From assembly GCA_036377055.1 (NCBI GenBank), contig DASUZD010000277.1:1-8827 (forward strand): a DNA stretch of 8,827 nucleotides, in the 5' to 3' direction. This document shows positions 1-6,257 of the stretch, piece by piece. How positions within the stretch are numbered: position 1 is the stretch's first letter; each line of letters begins with the position of its first letter. Below the pieces are notes generated by a model, which was not told the DNA's origin, searched no databases, and saw nothing but the letters and a program-made list of their open reading frames with translations. This DNA comes from DASUZD01 sp036377055 (GTDB lineage Bacteria; Actinomycetota; Thermoleophilia; Gaiellales; Gaiellaceae). The translations under genes were made by a program, and so were the position numbers.

Positions 1-242
1 AGCACGAGCGCGACGAGGGTCGCGAGCCCCGCCGCCTTCAGCGAGAGGACGAGCGCGTCGCGAGCGTCCTGGTTCTCCCAAGCCGCGTGGAACCACTTCG
101 TGCTGAACCCCGCGATCGGCCAGCTCTGGATGTTCGAAGAGTTGAAGGCGTAGACGCAGATCAGGACGAGCGGCACCCAGAGGAAGAGCACGACGAGCAC
201 CGCCCACGCGGCCAGTGCGATCCGGGTTCCACGTCGCTCCAC
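1..242 (-). CDS. potC: ABC transporter permease, PotC-like, partial (N-terminal 80 residues)
   Basis: This is the N-terminal part of an inner-membrane permease of a spermidine/putrescine-family ABC importer; the rest lies beyond the left edge. The start is GTG at 242: an in-frame TAG sits directly before it (245-243), so no earlier start is possible. The visible protein begins MERRGTRIALAAW, has a hydrophobic first membrane segment at about residues 8-32 (AVLVVLFLWVPLVLICVYAF), then an external stretch NSSNIQSWPIAGFSTKWF. That stretch matches the PotC pattern of a short loop with F-S-x-K-W followed by a conserved region of small residues. A second hydrophobic segment starts near residue 65. 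No strong ribosome site is visible (only GGGA about 12 bases upstream). It is the last visible gene of the transporter operon and would pair with the permease at 326-1240. The fold and family are fairly sure; the substrate is not. Confidence 0.85.
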   Translation of the reverse strand, partial: MERRGTRIALAAWAVLVVLFLWVPLVLICVYAFNSSNIQSWPIAGFSTKWFHAAWENQDARDALVLSLKAAGLATLVALV

Positions 243-266
243 CTAGATCACGTCCCGTTCGGACCG

Positions 267-287
267 GTCCGGGGTCTGACCCCGGAC
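267..287. repeat. Perfect inverted repeat (10-base arms, 1-base centre) between the two permease genes
   Basis: The arms GTCCGGGGTC (267-276) and GACCCCGGAC (278-287) are exact reverse complements around a single T. A self-complementary GGACCGGTCC (261-270) abuts and overlaps the left arm. In the operon transcript this would fold as a very stable GC hairpin (with the innermost bases opening to form the loop) about 25 bases before the GTG of the second permease. It has no U tract, so it is not a standard intrinsic terminator. The core GGGGTCAGACCCC resembles a dispersed repeat I recall from high-GC bacterial genomes; that is memory, not a search. It occurs only once in this window. It may be a REP-like element, an mRNA-stability hairpin or a regulator binding site. 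Confidence 0.7.
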
Positions 288-325
288 ACGGCTCGCGCCG
301 ACGACGTCCATTTCAGTCGGCCCGC

Positions 326-1240
326 TCACAGCGCCTCGAACGCGCCCGTCCGCTTCGCGAGCGTGAGGTAGATCGCCATCACGACGAGCGGCACCGTCGC
401 GTACGCCGCCGCGAACGGAAGGTTGTTCGTCAGGCCGAGGACGTTCCGGTAGATGACGTTGCCGACGAAGTCGACGTTCCCGACGAGCGACGGCGTGATG
501 TAGTCGCCGAGCGTGAGCGAGAACGTGAAGATCGAGCCGGCGACGACGCCTGGGAGCGCCAGCGGCAGGATGACCCGGCGGAACGTCGTGAGGCCGCCGG
601 CGCCGAGGTCGCGCGACGCCTCGATGAACGAGTCGGGGATCCGCTCGAGCGCCGCGTAGACCGGCAGAATCATGAACGGCAGCCAGATGTAGGAGAAGAC
701 GATCCACATCGCCGTCGAGGTGAAGGCCCAGCCCTGCTGCGGAAGGCCGATCTTCGCCAGCGACCAGTTGAGCGCGCCGTCGTGGTTCAGGATCAGTCGC
801 CACGCGTAGATCCGCGCGAGGTAGCTCGACCAGAGCGGCAGCAGGACGAGGACGAAGAGGACGGCCCGCGTTCGCGGCGACGCGACCCTGGCCATGTAGT
901 ACCCGAACGGAAGCGCGACGAGCGCGTCGGTGACGGTCACGGCGGCCGCCATCCAGATCGTGCGGAACGCGATCTGCCGGTACGTCGAGTCGTGGACGAT
1001 CGTGTGGAAGTTCGCCCACGTGAACGCGTGCGTGAGCTTGCCGGTGAACGAGTCGATGCTCCAGAACGCCGACACGAACAGGACCGCCAGCGCCGCGAGG
1101 TAGAAGATCGCCATCCAACCGAGCGGCGGCACGAGCAGCCCGATCGCGCGCAGCCACGGGCGCCGCCAGAGCGCCGCGGAGAGCCGGCGGCGGGCCGACC
1201 CTCGGGGCCGGCCCGCCGCTTCGTACGCCTGCGACGTCAC
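326..1240 (-). CDS. potB: ABC transporter permease, PotB-like (polyamine/putrescine family)
   Basis: This is the first of two membrane permeases of a polyamine-family ABC importer (304 residues, usual length). After a basic cytoplasmic N-terminus (about 1-30), membrane segments can be seen at about 32-58, 93-118, 125-145, 176-198, 228-248 and 277-295. The cytoplasmic EAA loop that docks on the ATPase is at about 206-231 (IEASRDLGAGG, then a conserved I-L-P at 224-226). The sequence LTLGDYITPSLVG at 242-254 is typical of PotB rather than PotC. The start is GTG at 1240, only 7 bases after the stop of the binding-protein gene. No Shine-Dalgarno sequence is evident, so translation is probably coupled to the gene before it. 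The next permease starts 83 bases downstream, across the hairpin at 267-287. Function as a permease is close to certain; the amine substrate is inferred. Confidence 0.93.
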   Translation of the reverse strand: MTSQAYEAAGRPRGSARRRLSAALWRRPWLRAIGLLVPPLGWMAIFYLAALAVLFVSAFWSIDSFTGKLTHAFTWANFHTIVHDSTYRQIAFRTIWMAAAVTVTDALVALPFGYYMARVASPRTRAVLFVLVLLPLWSSYLARIYAWRLILNHDGALNWSLAKIGLPQQGWAFTSTAMWIVFSYIWLPFMILPVYAALERIPDSFIEASRDLGAGGLTTFRRVILPLALPGVVAGSIFTFSLTLGDYITPSLVGNVDFVGNVIYRNVLGLTNNLPFAAAYATVPLVVMAIYLTLAKRTGAFEAL

Positions 1241-1247
1241 CTACGTC

Positions 1248-2393
1248 TTATGACTTGATGTCCGTCCAGGCCGCCTGCCACTTGCTGTAGTCGACGCAGT
1301 TCGTCTTGCCGTTCCCGCAGCTCGCGATCGGCGTCTTCCAGAACTTGATCGAGTTGAAGTAGCTCGCGGGCGCGTTCAGGTGCCACTTCGAGCAGCTGCC
1401 CTTCTCGAGCCTGTTCATGAACGAGCAGGCCTTCCTGTTCGCGGGCGTCTCGCCGAAGAAGAGCGCCTGCTGCGCCTGGACCTTCGGCGTCGAGACCCAC
1501 TTGATCCACATGACGGCGCAGTTCGGGTGCTTCGCCTTGGTCGAGATCATCCACGTGTCCGCCCAGCCGGTCGCGCCCTCGCGCGGAATCAAATCCGCCA
1601 CGGGCGCCTTGTCCTTCTGGAGCGTGTTCGTCTGGTACGGCCACGACGCGCCGACGGTGGCGCCGCCGTTCTTGAACAGGTCGATCTCGTCGCCGGCCGA
1701 CGCCCAGTACTTCTTCACGAGCGGGCGCTGCTTCTTCAGCAGGTCGACGGCCGCCTTGAACTGCGAGTCCGTGAGCTCGTACGGATCCTTGATCCCGAGG
1801 CTCGGCTTCGTCTTCGAGAGGTACAGCGCCGCGTCCGCGATCTGGATCGGGTTGTCCGGCACGGTGATCTTGCCCTTGAACCTCGAGTCGTAGAGGACGC
1901 TCCAGCTCGTCGGCCTCGGCTGCACCTTCTTCGTGTTGTAGAGCAGCGTGTTGGGGCCCCACTGAAGCGAGATCCCGTAGTGGACGCCCTTGACGGTGTT
2001 GTGGGGCGGCGACTTGAGCTGCGGGATGAAGTTCCTGTAGTCGGGGACGAGCTTCGGGTCGATCGGGCGGACGTCCTTGCCGACGATCAGCCGCAGGCTC
2101 GCGTCGCCGGAGGCCGACACGGCGTCGTACTGGCCCGTCCGCATCAGCGTGACCATCTCGTCGGAGGAGCCGCCGAACTTCGCCTTGACCCTGCAGCCGG
2201 TGGCCTTCGTGAACGGGCTCACCCAACTCTTGTCCGTGTAGCCCTCCCACGCGATCAGGTTCAGCGAGCCCTCGCCCGCCCCGATCTTCGTGATCATCGA
2301 CGGGCTGCTCGAACCCGAGCTGACGCCCGACGCCGGGACGCACAGCGCGACGGTCGCGGCCGCGGCGAGGACGTGCCCTCTGCGAATCCTCAT
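1248..2393 (-). CDS. potD: ABC transporter substrate-binding protein, PotD/PotF family, secreted
   Basis: This is the extracytoplasmic binding protein of the importer (381 residues). ATG at 2393 is chosen over an in-frame start at 2438 because it has GGAGG 6 bases upstream, overlaps the ATPase stop as ATGA, and places a signal peptide at the N-terminus: basic MRIRRG, a hydrophobic run at 8-20, then ASG. Cys18 lacks a proper lipobox (Leu at -1), so a lipoprotein is doubtful. Family landmarks in order are NLIAWEGY (45-52), the SGD turn (95-97), ISLQWGPNTLLYN (141-153), RFKGKITVPDNP (171-182), and REGATGWADTW (271-281). W277 and D279 fall where E. coli PotD has ligand-contacting Trp255 and Asp257, as I recall them. 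There are six cysteines after the signal peptide (67, 292, 323, 334, 359, 366), five of them in the last 90 residues, which suggests disulfides. The ligand could be putrescine, spermidine, GABA or another amine. Confidence 0.92.
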   Translation of the reverse strand: MRIRRGHVLAAAATVALCVPASGVSSGSSSPSMITKIGAGEGSLNLIAWEGYTDKSWVSPFTKATGCRVKAKFGGSSDEMVTLMRTGQYDAVSASGDASLRLIVGKDVRPIDPKLVPDYRNFIPQLKSPPHNTVKGVHYGISLQWGPNTLLYNTKKVQPRPTSWSVLYDSRFKGKITVPDNPIQIADAALYLSKTKPSLGIKDPYELTDSQFKAAVDLLKKQRPLVKKYWASAGDEIDLFKNGGATVGASWPYQTNTLQKDKAPVADLIPREGATGWADTWMISTKAKHPNCAVMWIKWVSTPKVQAQQALFFGETPANRKACSFMNRLEKGSCSKWHLNAPASYFNSIKFWKTPIASCGNGKTNCVDYSKWQAAWTDIKS

Positions 2394-3457
2394 TCCATCC
2401 CTCCTCGTTGGATCTCGAACATGTGCTCGGGCCGCCACTCGAGGCGCACCCGCCTCCCTCTCGACTCGAGCGCCTCCGCCGAGGACGTCTCGAGGTTCTG
2501 CCTGATCACCATCAGCGCTCCGCCGCGGTCGAGCTCGACGTGGTAGCGCGTGACCATCCCGGCGTAGACGACGTCGTGGATGCGGCCGGGCTCGACGACG
2601 TCGCCGCGCGTCCCGGACTCGTCCTCGGCCAGCAGGTGGATCTTCTCGGGCCGGATCGTGAACCTGCGCCCGTCCCGCTCGACGACGTTCGAGACGCCGA
2701 CGAAGCCGGCGACGAACTCCGTCGCCGGATGCTCGTAGACCTCGGCCGGCATGCCGACCTGCTCGATCCGGCCCTCGTTGAAGACGGCGAGGCGGTCGCT
2801 CATCGTGAGCGCCTCCTCCTGGTCGTGCGTGACGTAGACGAACGTGATCCCGACCTCCTGCTGGATCCGCTTGAGCTCGATCTGCATCTCCTGGCGGAGC
2901 TTGAGGTCGAGGGCGCCGAGCGGCTCGTCGAGCAGGAGCACCTGCGGGCGGTTGACGATCGACCGGGCGAGCGCGATCCGCTGCCGCTGGCCGCCCGAGA
3001 GCTGCACCGGCTTCCGTCGGCCGACCGCGGGGAGGCGCACCATCTCGAGCGCTTCCTCGACCCGCCGCTTCCGCTCGCGCCGCGCCACCCGTTTCACCCG
3101 CAGGCCGTAGCCGACGTTCTCCGCCACCGTCATGTGCGGGAAGAGCGCGTAGTCCTGGAAGACGGTGTTGACGTCGCGCTCGTACGGCGCGCGGCGAGTC
3201 ACGTCCGTTCCGGCCAGTTCGACCCGCCCTGCGTCCGGCCGTTCGAAGCCGGCGATCAGTCGGAGCGTCGTCGTCTTGCCGGAGCCCGAAGGGCCGAGGA
3301 GCGTGAAGAACTCGCCGCGAGCGACGGAGAGCTCCACGCCGTCCACCGCGACGACGTCGCCATACGTCTTGCGGATCTCGACGAGCCGGACGTCGGGCGG
3401 CGCCGCGGCCGTCTCGGCCGGTGAGGCGCTAAGCCGTTCGCGCGCCTGCGTCGACAA
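2390..3457 (-). CDS. potA: ABC transporter ATP-binding protein, PotA-like
   Basis: This is the cytoplasmic ATPase that drives the importer (355 residues, usual for PotA). All nucleotide-binding motifs are intact: Walker A GPSGSGKTT (55-63), Q-loop Gln101 in FQDYALFP, signature LSGGQRQR (153-160), Walker B LLLDEP (174-179) with catalytic Glu178, and switch His211 in YVTHDQEEA. The C-terminal third (about 265-350) is a TOBE domain with IRPEKIHLL and WRPEHMFEI, as in polyamine, iron and sulfate importers. The start is TTG at 3457, supported by GGAGG 6 bases upstream; no other start codon occurs before the conserved KTYG region. The first 29 bases overlap the end of the aminotransferase gene, and the last 4 overlap the binding-protein gene (ATGA). 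Both overlaps point to translational coupling within one operon. Confidence 0.95.
   Translation of the reverse strand: MSTQARERLSASPAETAAAPPDVRLVEIRKTYGDVVAVDGVELSVARGEFFTLLGPSGSGKTTTLRLIAGFERPDAGRVELAGTDVTRRAPYERDVNTVFQDYALFPHMTVAENVGYGLRVKRVARRERKRRVEEALEMVRLPAVGRRKPVQLSGGQRQRIALARSIVNRPQVLLLDEPLGALDLKLRQEMQIELKRIQQEVGITFVYVTHDQEEALTMSDRLAVFNEGRIEQVGMPAEVYEHPATEFVAGFVGVSNVVERDGRRFTIRPEKIHLLAEDESGTRGDVVEPGRIHDVVYAGMVTRYHVELDRGGALMVIRQNLETSSAEALESRGRRVRLEWRPEHMFEIQRGGME
2400..2404 (-). promoter_or_regulatory. Ribosome binding site GGAGG for the binding-protein gene
   Basis: GGAGG, in a longer GAGGAGGGA run, lies 6 bases before the ATG at 2393. It decides the start: it rules out the in-frame start 45 bases upstream, which would put a charged extension before the signal peptide. 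The site is inside the last codons of the ATPase gene. Confidence 0.85.
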
Positions 3458-4718
3458 GCGCCGCCTCCAGAAGCTCGAGGCCCTCGGCGGCCTCCTCGTC
3501 GGAGATCGTCAACGGGGCGAGGATCCGAAGGACGTTGCCGTAGAGCCCGCACGCCAGCAGGACGAGGCCGCGGTCGAAGGCGGCGTCGACCGTTGCGGCG
3601 GCAAGCGCCGGCGTCTGCTCCCGGAGCTCGATCGCGAGCATCGGCCCGAGCCCGCGCACCTCGCCGACGGCGTCGACGCGCGCTGCGATCGCCTCGAGGC
3701 CGCGGCGGAGCGTCGTCCCGAGCTCCTCCGCGCGCCGGCGGAACTCCGGCTCCGCGACGGCGTCGAGCACGGCCACGGCCGCGGCGCACGAAACGGGGTT
3801 GCCGCCGAACGTGCCGCCAAGACCGCCCGGGTTGACGGCGTCCATGATCTCGGCACGCCCGGTCACGCCCGCGAGCGGCAGGCCGCCGCCGAGCGACTTC
3901 CCGGAGACGAGGAGGTCGGGCTCGACGCCGTCGTAGTGCTCGATCGTCCAGACGGGGCCAGTGCGGCCGACGCCGCTCTGCACCTCGTCGTCCACGTAGA
4001 GGATCCCGTGGCCGGCGCAGAGCTCGGCGAGCCTCGCGGGGAAGTCCGGCGGCATGACGACGAAGCCGCCCTCACCCTGGACCGGCTCGAGCACGACGCA
4101 GGCGACCGTCTGCGGGTCGACGTCGGCCTTGAAGAGGCGCTCGAGCGCGGCGATCGAGTCGTCGCCGGAGATCCCGCGATAGGGATACGGTGCGGGCGCG
4201 CGGTAGACCTCGGGCGCGAACGGGCCGAAGCCGCGCTTGTACGGGACGACCTTCGAGGTCATCGACATCGTGAGCAGCGTGCGGCCGTGGAAGCCGTTCT
4301 CGAAGACGACGACCGCCGGCCTGCCCGTCGCCGCGCGCGCGATCTTGACCGCGTTCTCGATCGCCTCGGCGCCGGAGTTCACGAGGATCGACTTCTGCTC
4401 CTCGCCCGCGCAGGGCGACAGCTCGGCGAGGCGGCGGCAGACCTCGACGTACGGCTCGTAGCTCGCGACCATGAAGCACTGGTGCAGGTAGCGGTCGACC
4501 TGCTCGTGGATCGCGGCAACGACCGCCTCGGCGCGGTGGCCGGTGTTCTGGCAGCCGATCCCGCCGGCGAAGTCGAGGTAGGTGCGGCCGTCCACGTCGA
4601 CGAGCCGCGCGCCCTCGGCGCGCTCCACGACGAGCCGCGGCGTCGACACCCCTTGCGCGACGTACCGACGGCGTGTCTCGATCAGGCGCTCGGTCGCGCT
4701 CGTCTCTCGGATCGCCAC
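3429..4718 (-). CDS. gabT: Class III PLP aminotransferase, GabT-like (4-aminobutyrate or related omega-amine)
   Basis: This is a cytoplasmic PLP enzyme that moves an omega-amino group, most likely from GABA, to 2-oxoglutarate (429 residues, usual for GabT). The start is GTG at 4718, with AAGGAG 6 bases upstream; an ATG at 4781 in the same frame is rejected because it would overlap the promoter-like site and add a non-family extension. Landmarks: phosphate-binding NSGAEA (114-119), FHGRT (143-147), EPVQGEGG (211-218) with Glu211, VDDEVQSGVGRTG (242-254) with the ring-nitrogen Asp, Schiff-base Lys274 in SGKSLGGGLPL, GGTFGGNP (301-308), and NVLRIL with Arg398. Glu211, an FHGR Arg and Arg398 match the substrate-gating residues I recall for E. 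coli GabT. The gene is first in the transporter operon and its end overlaps the ATPase gene by 29 bases. It could also act on putrescine, beta-alanine or 5-aminovalerate. Confidence 0.92.
   Translation of the reverse strand: MAIRETSATERLIETRRRYVAQGVSTPRLVVERAEGARLVDVDGRTYLDFAGGIGCQNTGHRAEAVVAAIHEQVDRYLHQCFMVASYEPYVEVCRRLAELSPCAGEEQKSILVNSGAEAIENAVKIARAATGRPAVVVFENGFHGRTLLTMSMTSKVVPYKRGFGPFAPEVYRAPAPYPYRGISGDDSIAALERLFKADVDPQTVACVVLEPVQGEGGFVVMPPDFPARLAELCAGHGILYVDDEVQSGVGRTGPVWTIEHYDGVEPDLLVSGKSLGGGLPLAGVTGRAEIMDAVNPGGLGGTFGGNPVSCAAAVAVLDAVAEPEFRRRAEELGTTLRRGLEAIAARVDAVGEVRGLGPMLAIELREQTPALAAATVDAAFDRGLVLLACGLYGNVLRILAPLTISDEEAAEGLELLEAALVDAGARTA
3464..3468 (-). promoter_or_regulatory. Ribosome binding site GGAGG for the ATPase gene (TTG start)
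   Basis: GGAGG lies inside the coding sequence of the aminotransferase, 6 bases before TTG at 3457. It is the main evidence that TTG is the real start, since no other start codon is available before the conserved ATPase core. Confidence 0.8.
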
Positions 4719-4724
4719 TGAATA

Positions 4725-4730
4725 CTCCTT
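4725..4730 (-). promoter_or_regulatory. Ribosome binding site AAGGAG for the aminotransferase gene
   Basis: AAGGAG lies 6 bases before GTG at 4718. It fixes this GTG as the start and excludes the ATG 63 bases upstream. Confidence 0.85.
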
Positions 4731-4752
4731 ATTCGCAGATACCCGCGAGGCG

Positions 4753-4781
4753 ATTATCCGCCGCGCGCAATGGCAAGGCAA
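4753..4781 (-). promoter_or_regulatory. Candidate sigma70-type promoter for the aminotransferase/transporter operon
   Basis: Read on the minus strand, TTGCCT (4781-4776) and GATAAT (4758-4753) are separated by 17 bases. They match the housekeeping consensus at 4 of 6 and 5 of 6 positions. A start about 7 bases after the second box would give a leader of roughly 25-30 bases carrying the AAGGAG site. It sits in the 75-base gap after the esterase stop, so the operon can be transcribed independently of the esterase. No clear operator is visible. AT-rich hexamers are rare in this sequence, which raises the weight of the match. Confidence 0.6.
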
Positions 4782-4793
4782 CCGGCGTCGGCG

Positions 4794-5798
4794 TCAGGAG
4801 AGGCGGTCGACGAGGTACTTCAGGCTCAGCGGGTAGCGGTACTCGATCGCGCCGTGGCCGCCGTCGAAGAGCTCGAAGTGGACGTCGGTGACGCCGATCG
4901 CCTCCAGCTCCTGCCGGAAGGCCTCGGCGCCGAGGTCGAGGTGCGGCTCGTCCCAGCGGCCGGCGTCGATCCAGATCGCCCGCATGCTGTGCAGGGCGTC
5001 CGCGTGTCGCGGCGCCATCCGGACCGGGTCCCACGCGAGCCAGCGCTCCCACACCTCCGGCACGAGCCGGCCCGTGTCCGTTCGGTACGGGAGGTGGACC
5101 GTGCCGTCCTCGTCGGTCGAGTAGCAAGCGGCCATGCACCAGTCGTTCAGGAGCACGTGGTCCCCCTTCCTCGAGAGGGCCGGGCGCGAGCGGAAGTCCT
5201 CCCAGAAGCGCTCGAACGAGCCGTCGTAGTGGTCGCGGAGCGCCCGCACGGACGTGCGGAAGTCCGGGAGGTAGCAGACCTCGAAGAGCGCGTCGCCCGC
5301 ATGCGTCGCGAGGCCGCCGAAGCGATCGGGCCGCAGCATCGCGTTGACCATCGCGCCGTAGCCGCCGCTCGACTTGCCCGCGATGCCGCGGTGCGCCGGC
5401 TCCGCGAGCGTCCGGTAGCGCTCGTCCACGAAGGCCACGACCTCGTCGCACAGGTAGCTCCCGTAGCGCCCCGTCCCCGGGGAGTCGATGAACTGGCTCC
5501 CGCCGAGCGACGTCCAGGCGTCCACGAAGACGACGACGCACGGGAGCGCTGCCTCGTCGACGAGCTCCGGAAAGTTGAGCCGGAACGCCGCGCGGTTGCG
5601 CCACATGTCGAGCTGTCCGGTTAGGCCCTGGATCATGTAGACGGAGGGGTAGCGGCGGTCGGAGTCGTCGTAACCGGGCGGCACCCACACCCACAGCGGG
5701 CGCTCGTGCGGGTCGCCGAGCGGATTTCCGCGCAGCAGCTCGCTGACGAGAACGTGCTCGTCGAGGCGCCCGCGCCACTCTTTCGACCAAGGGAGCAT
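4794..5798 (-). CDS. Putative esterase, alpha/beta hydrolase of the esterase D / enterochelin-esterase family
   Basis: This is a 334-residue single-domain alpha/beta hydrolase without a signal peptide, so probably cytoplasmic. The N-terminal part has the family pattern RPLWVWVPPGYDDSDRRYPSVYMIQG (about 33-58) with a following short oxyanion-hole region. The nucleophile elbow is G-K-S-S-G at 141-145, with Ser143 as likely nucleophile. The acid is likely Asp278 or Asp283 in WIDAGRWDE, and the base His315 in FDGGHGAIEYRY. This order is that of S-formylglutathione hydrolase, mycolyltransferase and enterochelin esterase relatives; the true ester substrate cannot be told. ATG at 5798 is the only start before the conserved region; no Shine-Dalgarno is visible. 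It is 75 bases ahead of the aminotransferase on the same strand, but a promoter lies in between, so a shared pathway is not shown. Confidence 0.85.
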   Translation of the reverse strand: MLPWSKEWRGRLDEHVLVSELLRGNPLGDPHERPLWVWVPPGYDDSDRRYPSVYMIQGLTGQLDMWRNRAAFRLNFPELVDEAALPCVVVFVDAWTSLGGSQFIDSPGTGRYGSYLCDEVVAFVDERYRTLAEPAHRGIAGKSSGGYGAMVNAMLRPDRFGGLATHAGDALFEVCYLPDFRTSVRALRDHYDGSFERFWEDFRSRPALSRKGDHVLLNDWCMAACYSTDEDGTVHLPYRTDTGRLVPEVWERWLAWDPVRMAPRHADALHSMRAIWIDAGRWDEPHLDLGAEAFRQELEAIGVTDVHFELFDGGHGAIEYRYPLSLKYLVDRLS

Positions 5799-5833
5799 GG
5801 AAGCCGAGGATTCAACTACAGTCGGCGCCCGAC
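5799..5833. promoter_or_regulatory. Short divergent start region between the esterase and lipoprotein genes
   Basis: Only 35 bases separate the two divergent starts, and neither has a Shine-Dalgarno sequence. It is the most AT-rich point nearby. The overlapping hexamers TACAGT (plus, 5817-5822) and TGTAGT (minus, 5820-5815) are weak -10-like candidates, each at 4 of 6. Any -35 elements would have to lie inside the opposing coding sequence. This is a suggestion only. Confidence 0.3.
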
Positions 5834-6247
5834 GTGCTCGCCCGTGTGACGCTCCTCCTCGCCGCGTTCACGGTGCTCGCCGTCGCCGGCTGCGGCCCGC
5901 CCAAGGGTCGCACGCCGGGCATCTACAGCCTGAACGCCACGAAGAAGTGCCTCACGAAGGCCGGCCTCCAGGTCAGCGTGAACTCCCCGGACATCGACTT
6001 CATCGCCGCGAGCGCGCCCGACGGCGCCCTCCGCTCGAGCCGTGACGGGAAGATCTTCACGATCTCCTTCGGCGACACTCGCGACGACTCCGAGCTGATC
6101 GAGCGCGGCTACAGGCGCTCGGCGACGAACGCGAAGCAGCGCAAGCGGCTGAACTCGCTGCTCGACCTCGAGGGCAACACCCTCGTGCTCTGGGACCGCG
6201 AGCCGACCGCCGCCGAAAAGGATTTCGTGCGAGCGTGCCTTCAGTAG
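5834..6247 (+). CDS. Small lipoprotein of unknown function
   Basis: I do not recognise a named family. The 137-residue product starts with a lipoprotein signal: Arg4, a hydrophobic run at 5-18 and lipobox V-A-G-C (17-20), so Cys20 should be lipidated and the protein anchored outside the cell membrane. The mature part has only two cysteines, Cys39 in ATKKCLTKAGL and Cys135 three residues from the end, well placed for a disulfide that ties the two ends together. The body is charged and polar with no membrane segment. The start is GTG at 5834 with no ribosome site; GTG at 5846 (MTLLLAAF) would also leave a working signal. It ends 10 bases before pdxS, on the same strand. A Cys-Leu-x-Lys-x-Gly opening like this is common in small exported actinobacterial proteins, from memory. 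Confidence 0.8.
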   Translation: MLARVTLLLAAFTVLAVAGCGPPKGRTPGIYSLNATKKCLTKAGLQVSVNSPDIDFIAASAPDGALRSSRDGKIFTISFGDTRDDSELIERGYRRSATNAKQRKRLNSLLDLEGNTLVLWDREPTAAEKDFVRACLQ

Positions 6248-6250
6248 AAT
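6245..6250 (+). promoter_or_regulatory. Candidate -10 box TAGAAT for a leaderless pdxS transcript
   Basis: TAGAAT matches TATAAT at 5 of 6 and ends 7 bases before the GTG of pdxS, the usual distance from a -10 box to the first transcribed base. The first three bases are the TAG stop codon of the lipoprotein gene. No good -35 is seen (weak TTTCGT at 6223-6228, spacer 16). pdxS has no Shine-Dalgarno sequence, which fits a leaderless start. Confidence 0.5.
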
Positions 6251-6257
6251 CGGCCGC

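Noticed and set aside
267..287. The hairpin as an intrinsic terminator between the permeases
   Set aside because: No T tract follows on either strand, and stopping here would remove the second permease, which the importer needs.
297..321. Inverted repeat GCCGAC / GTCGGC with a 13-base loop
   Set aside because: Six-base arms of G and C with this loop are common by chance here; no other support.
215..1258. Long open frames on both strands over the first permease gene
   Set aside because: Arg/Asp/Glu-rich low-complexity translations with no membrane segments; the frame at 326-1240 has six clear membrane spans and the EAA loop.
2394..2438. 15-residue N-terminal extension of the binding protein
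   Set aside because: It would put charged residues (MAARAHVRDPTRRDG) before a signal peptide; the inner ATG has GGAGG at 6 bases and an ATGA overlap.
3165..4721. A 518-codon open frame on the plus strand across the aminotransferase and ATPase genes
   Set aside because: It is antisense to two genes with complete catalytic motifs, is rich in Arg, Asp, Glu and Ala as expected for reversed GC-rich codons, and has no domain or ribosome site. It is a composition shadow.
4719..4781. 21-residue N-terminal extension of the aminotransferase from an upstream ATG
   Set aside because: The extension overlaps the promoter-like boxes and has no ribosome site, while GTG at 4718 has AAGGAG at the right distance and gives the usual family length.
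5475..5482. CCCCGGGG palindrome
   Set aside because: It lies inside the esterase coding sequence and is expected by chance in DNA of this composition.
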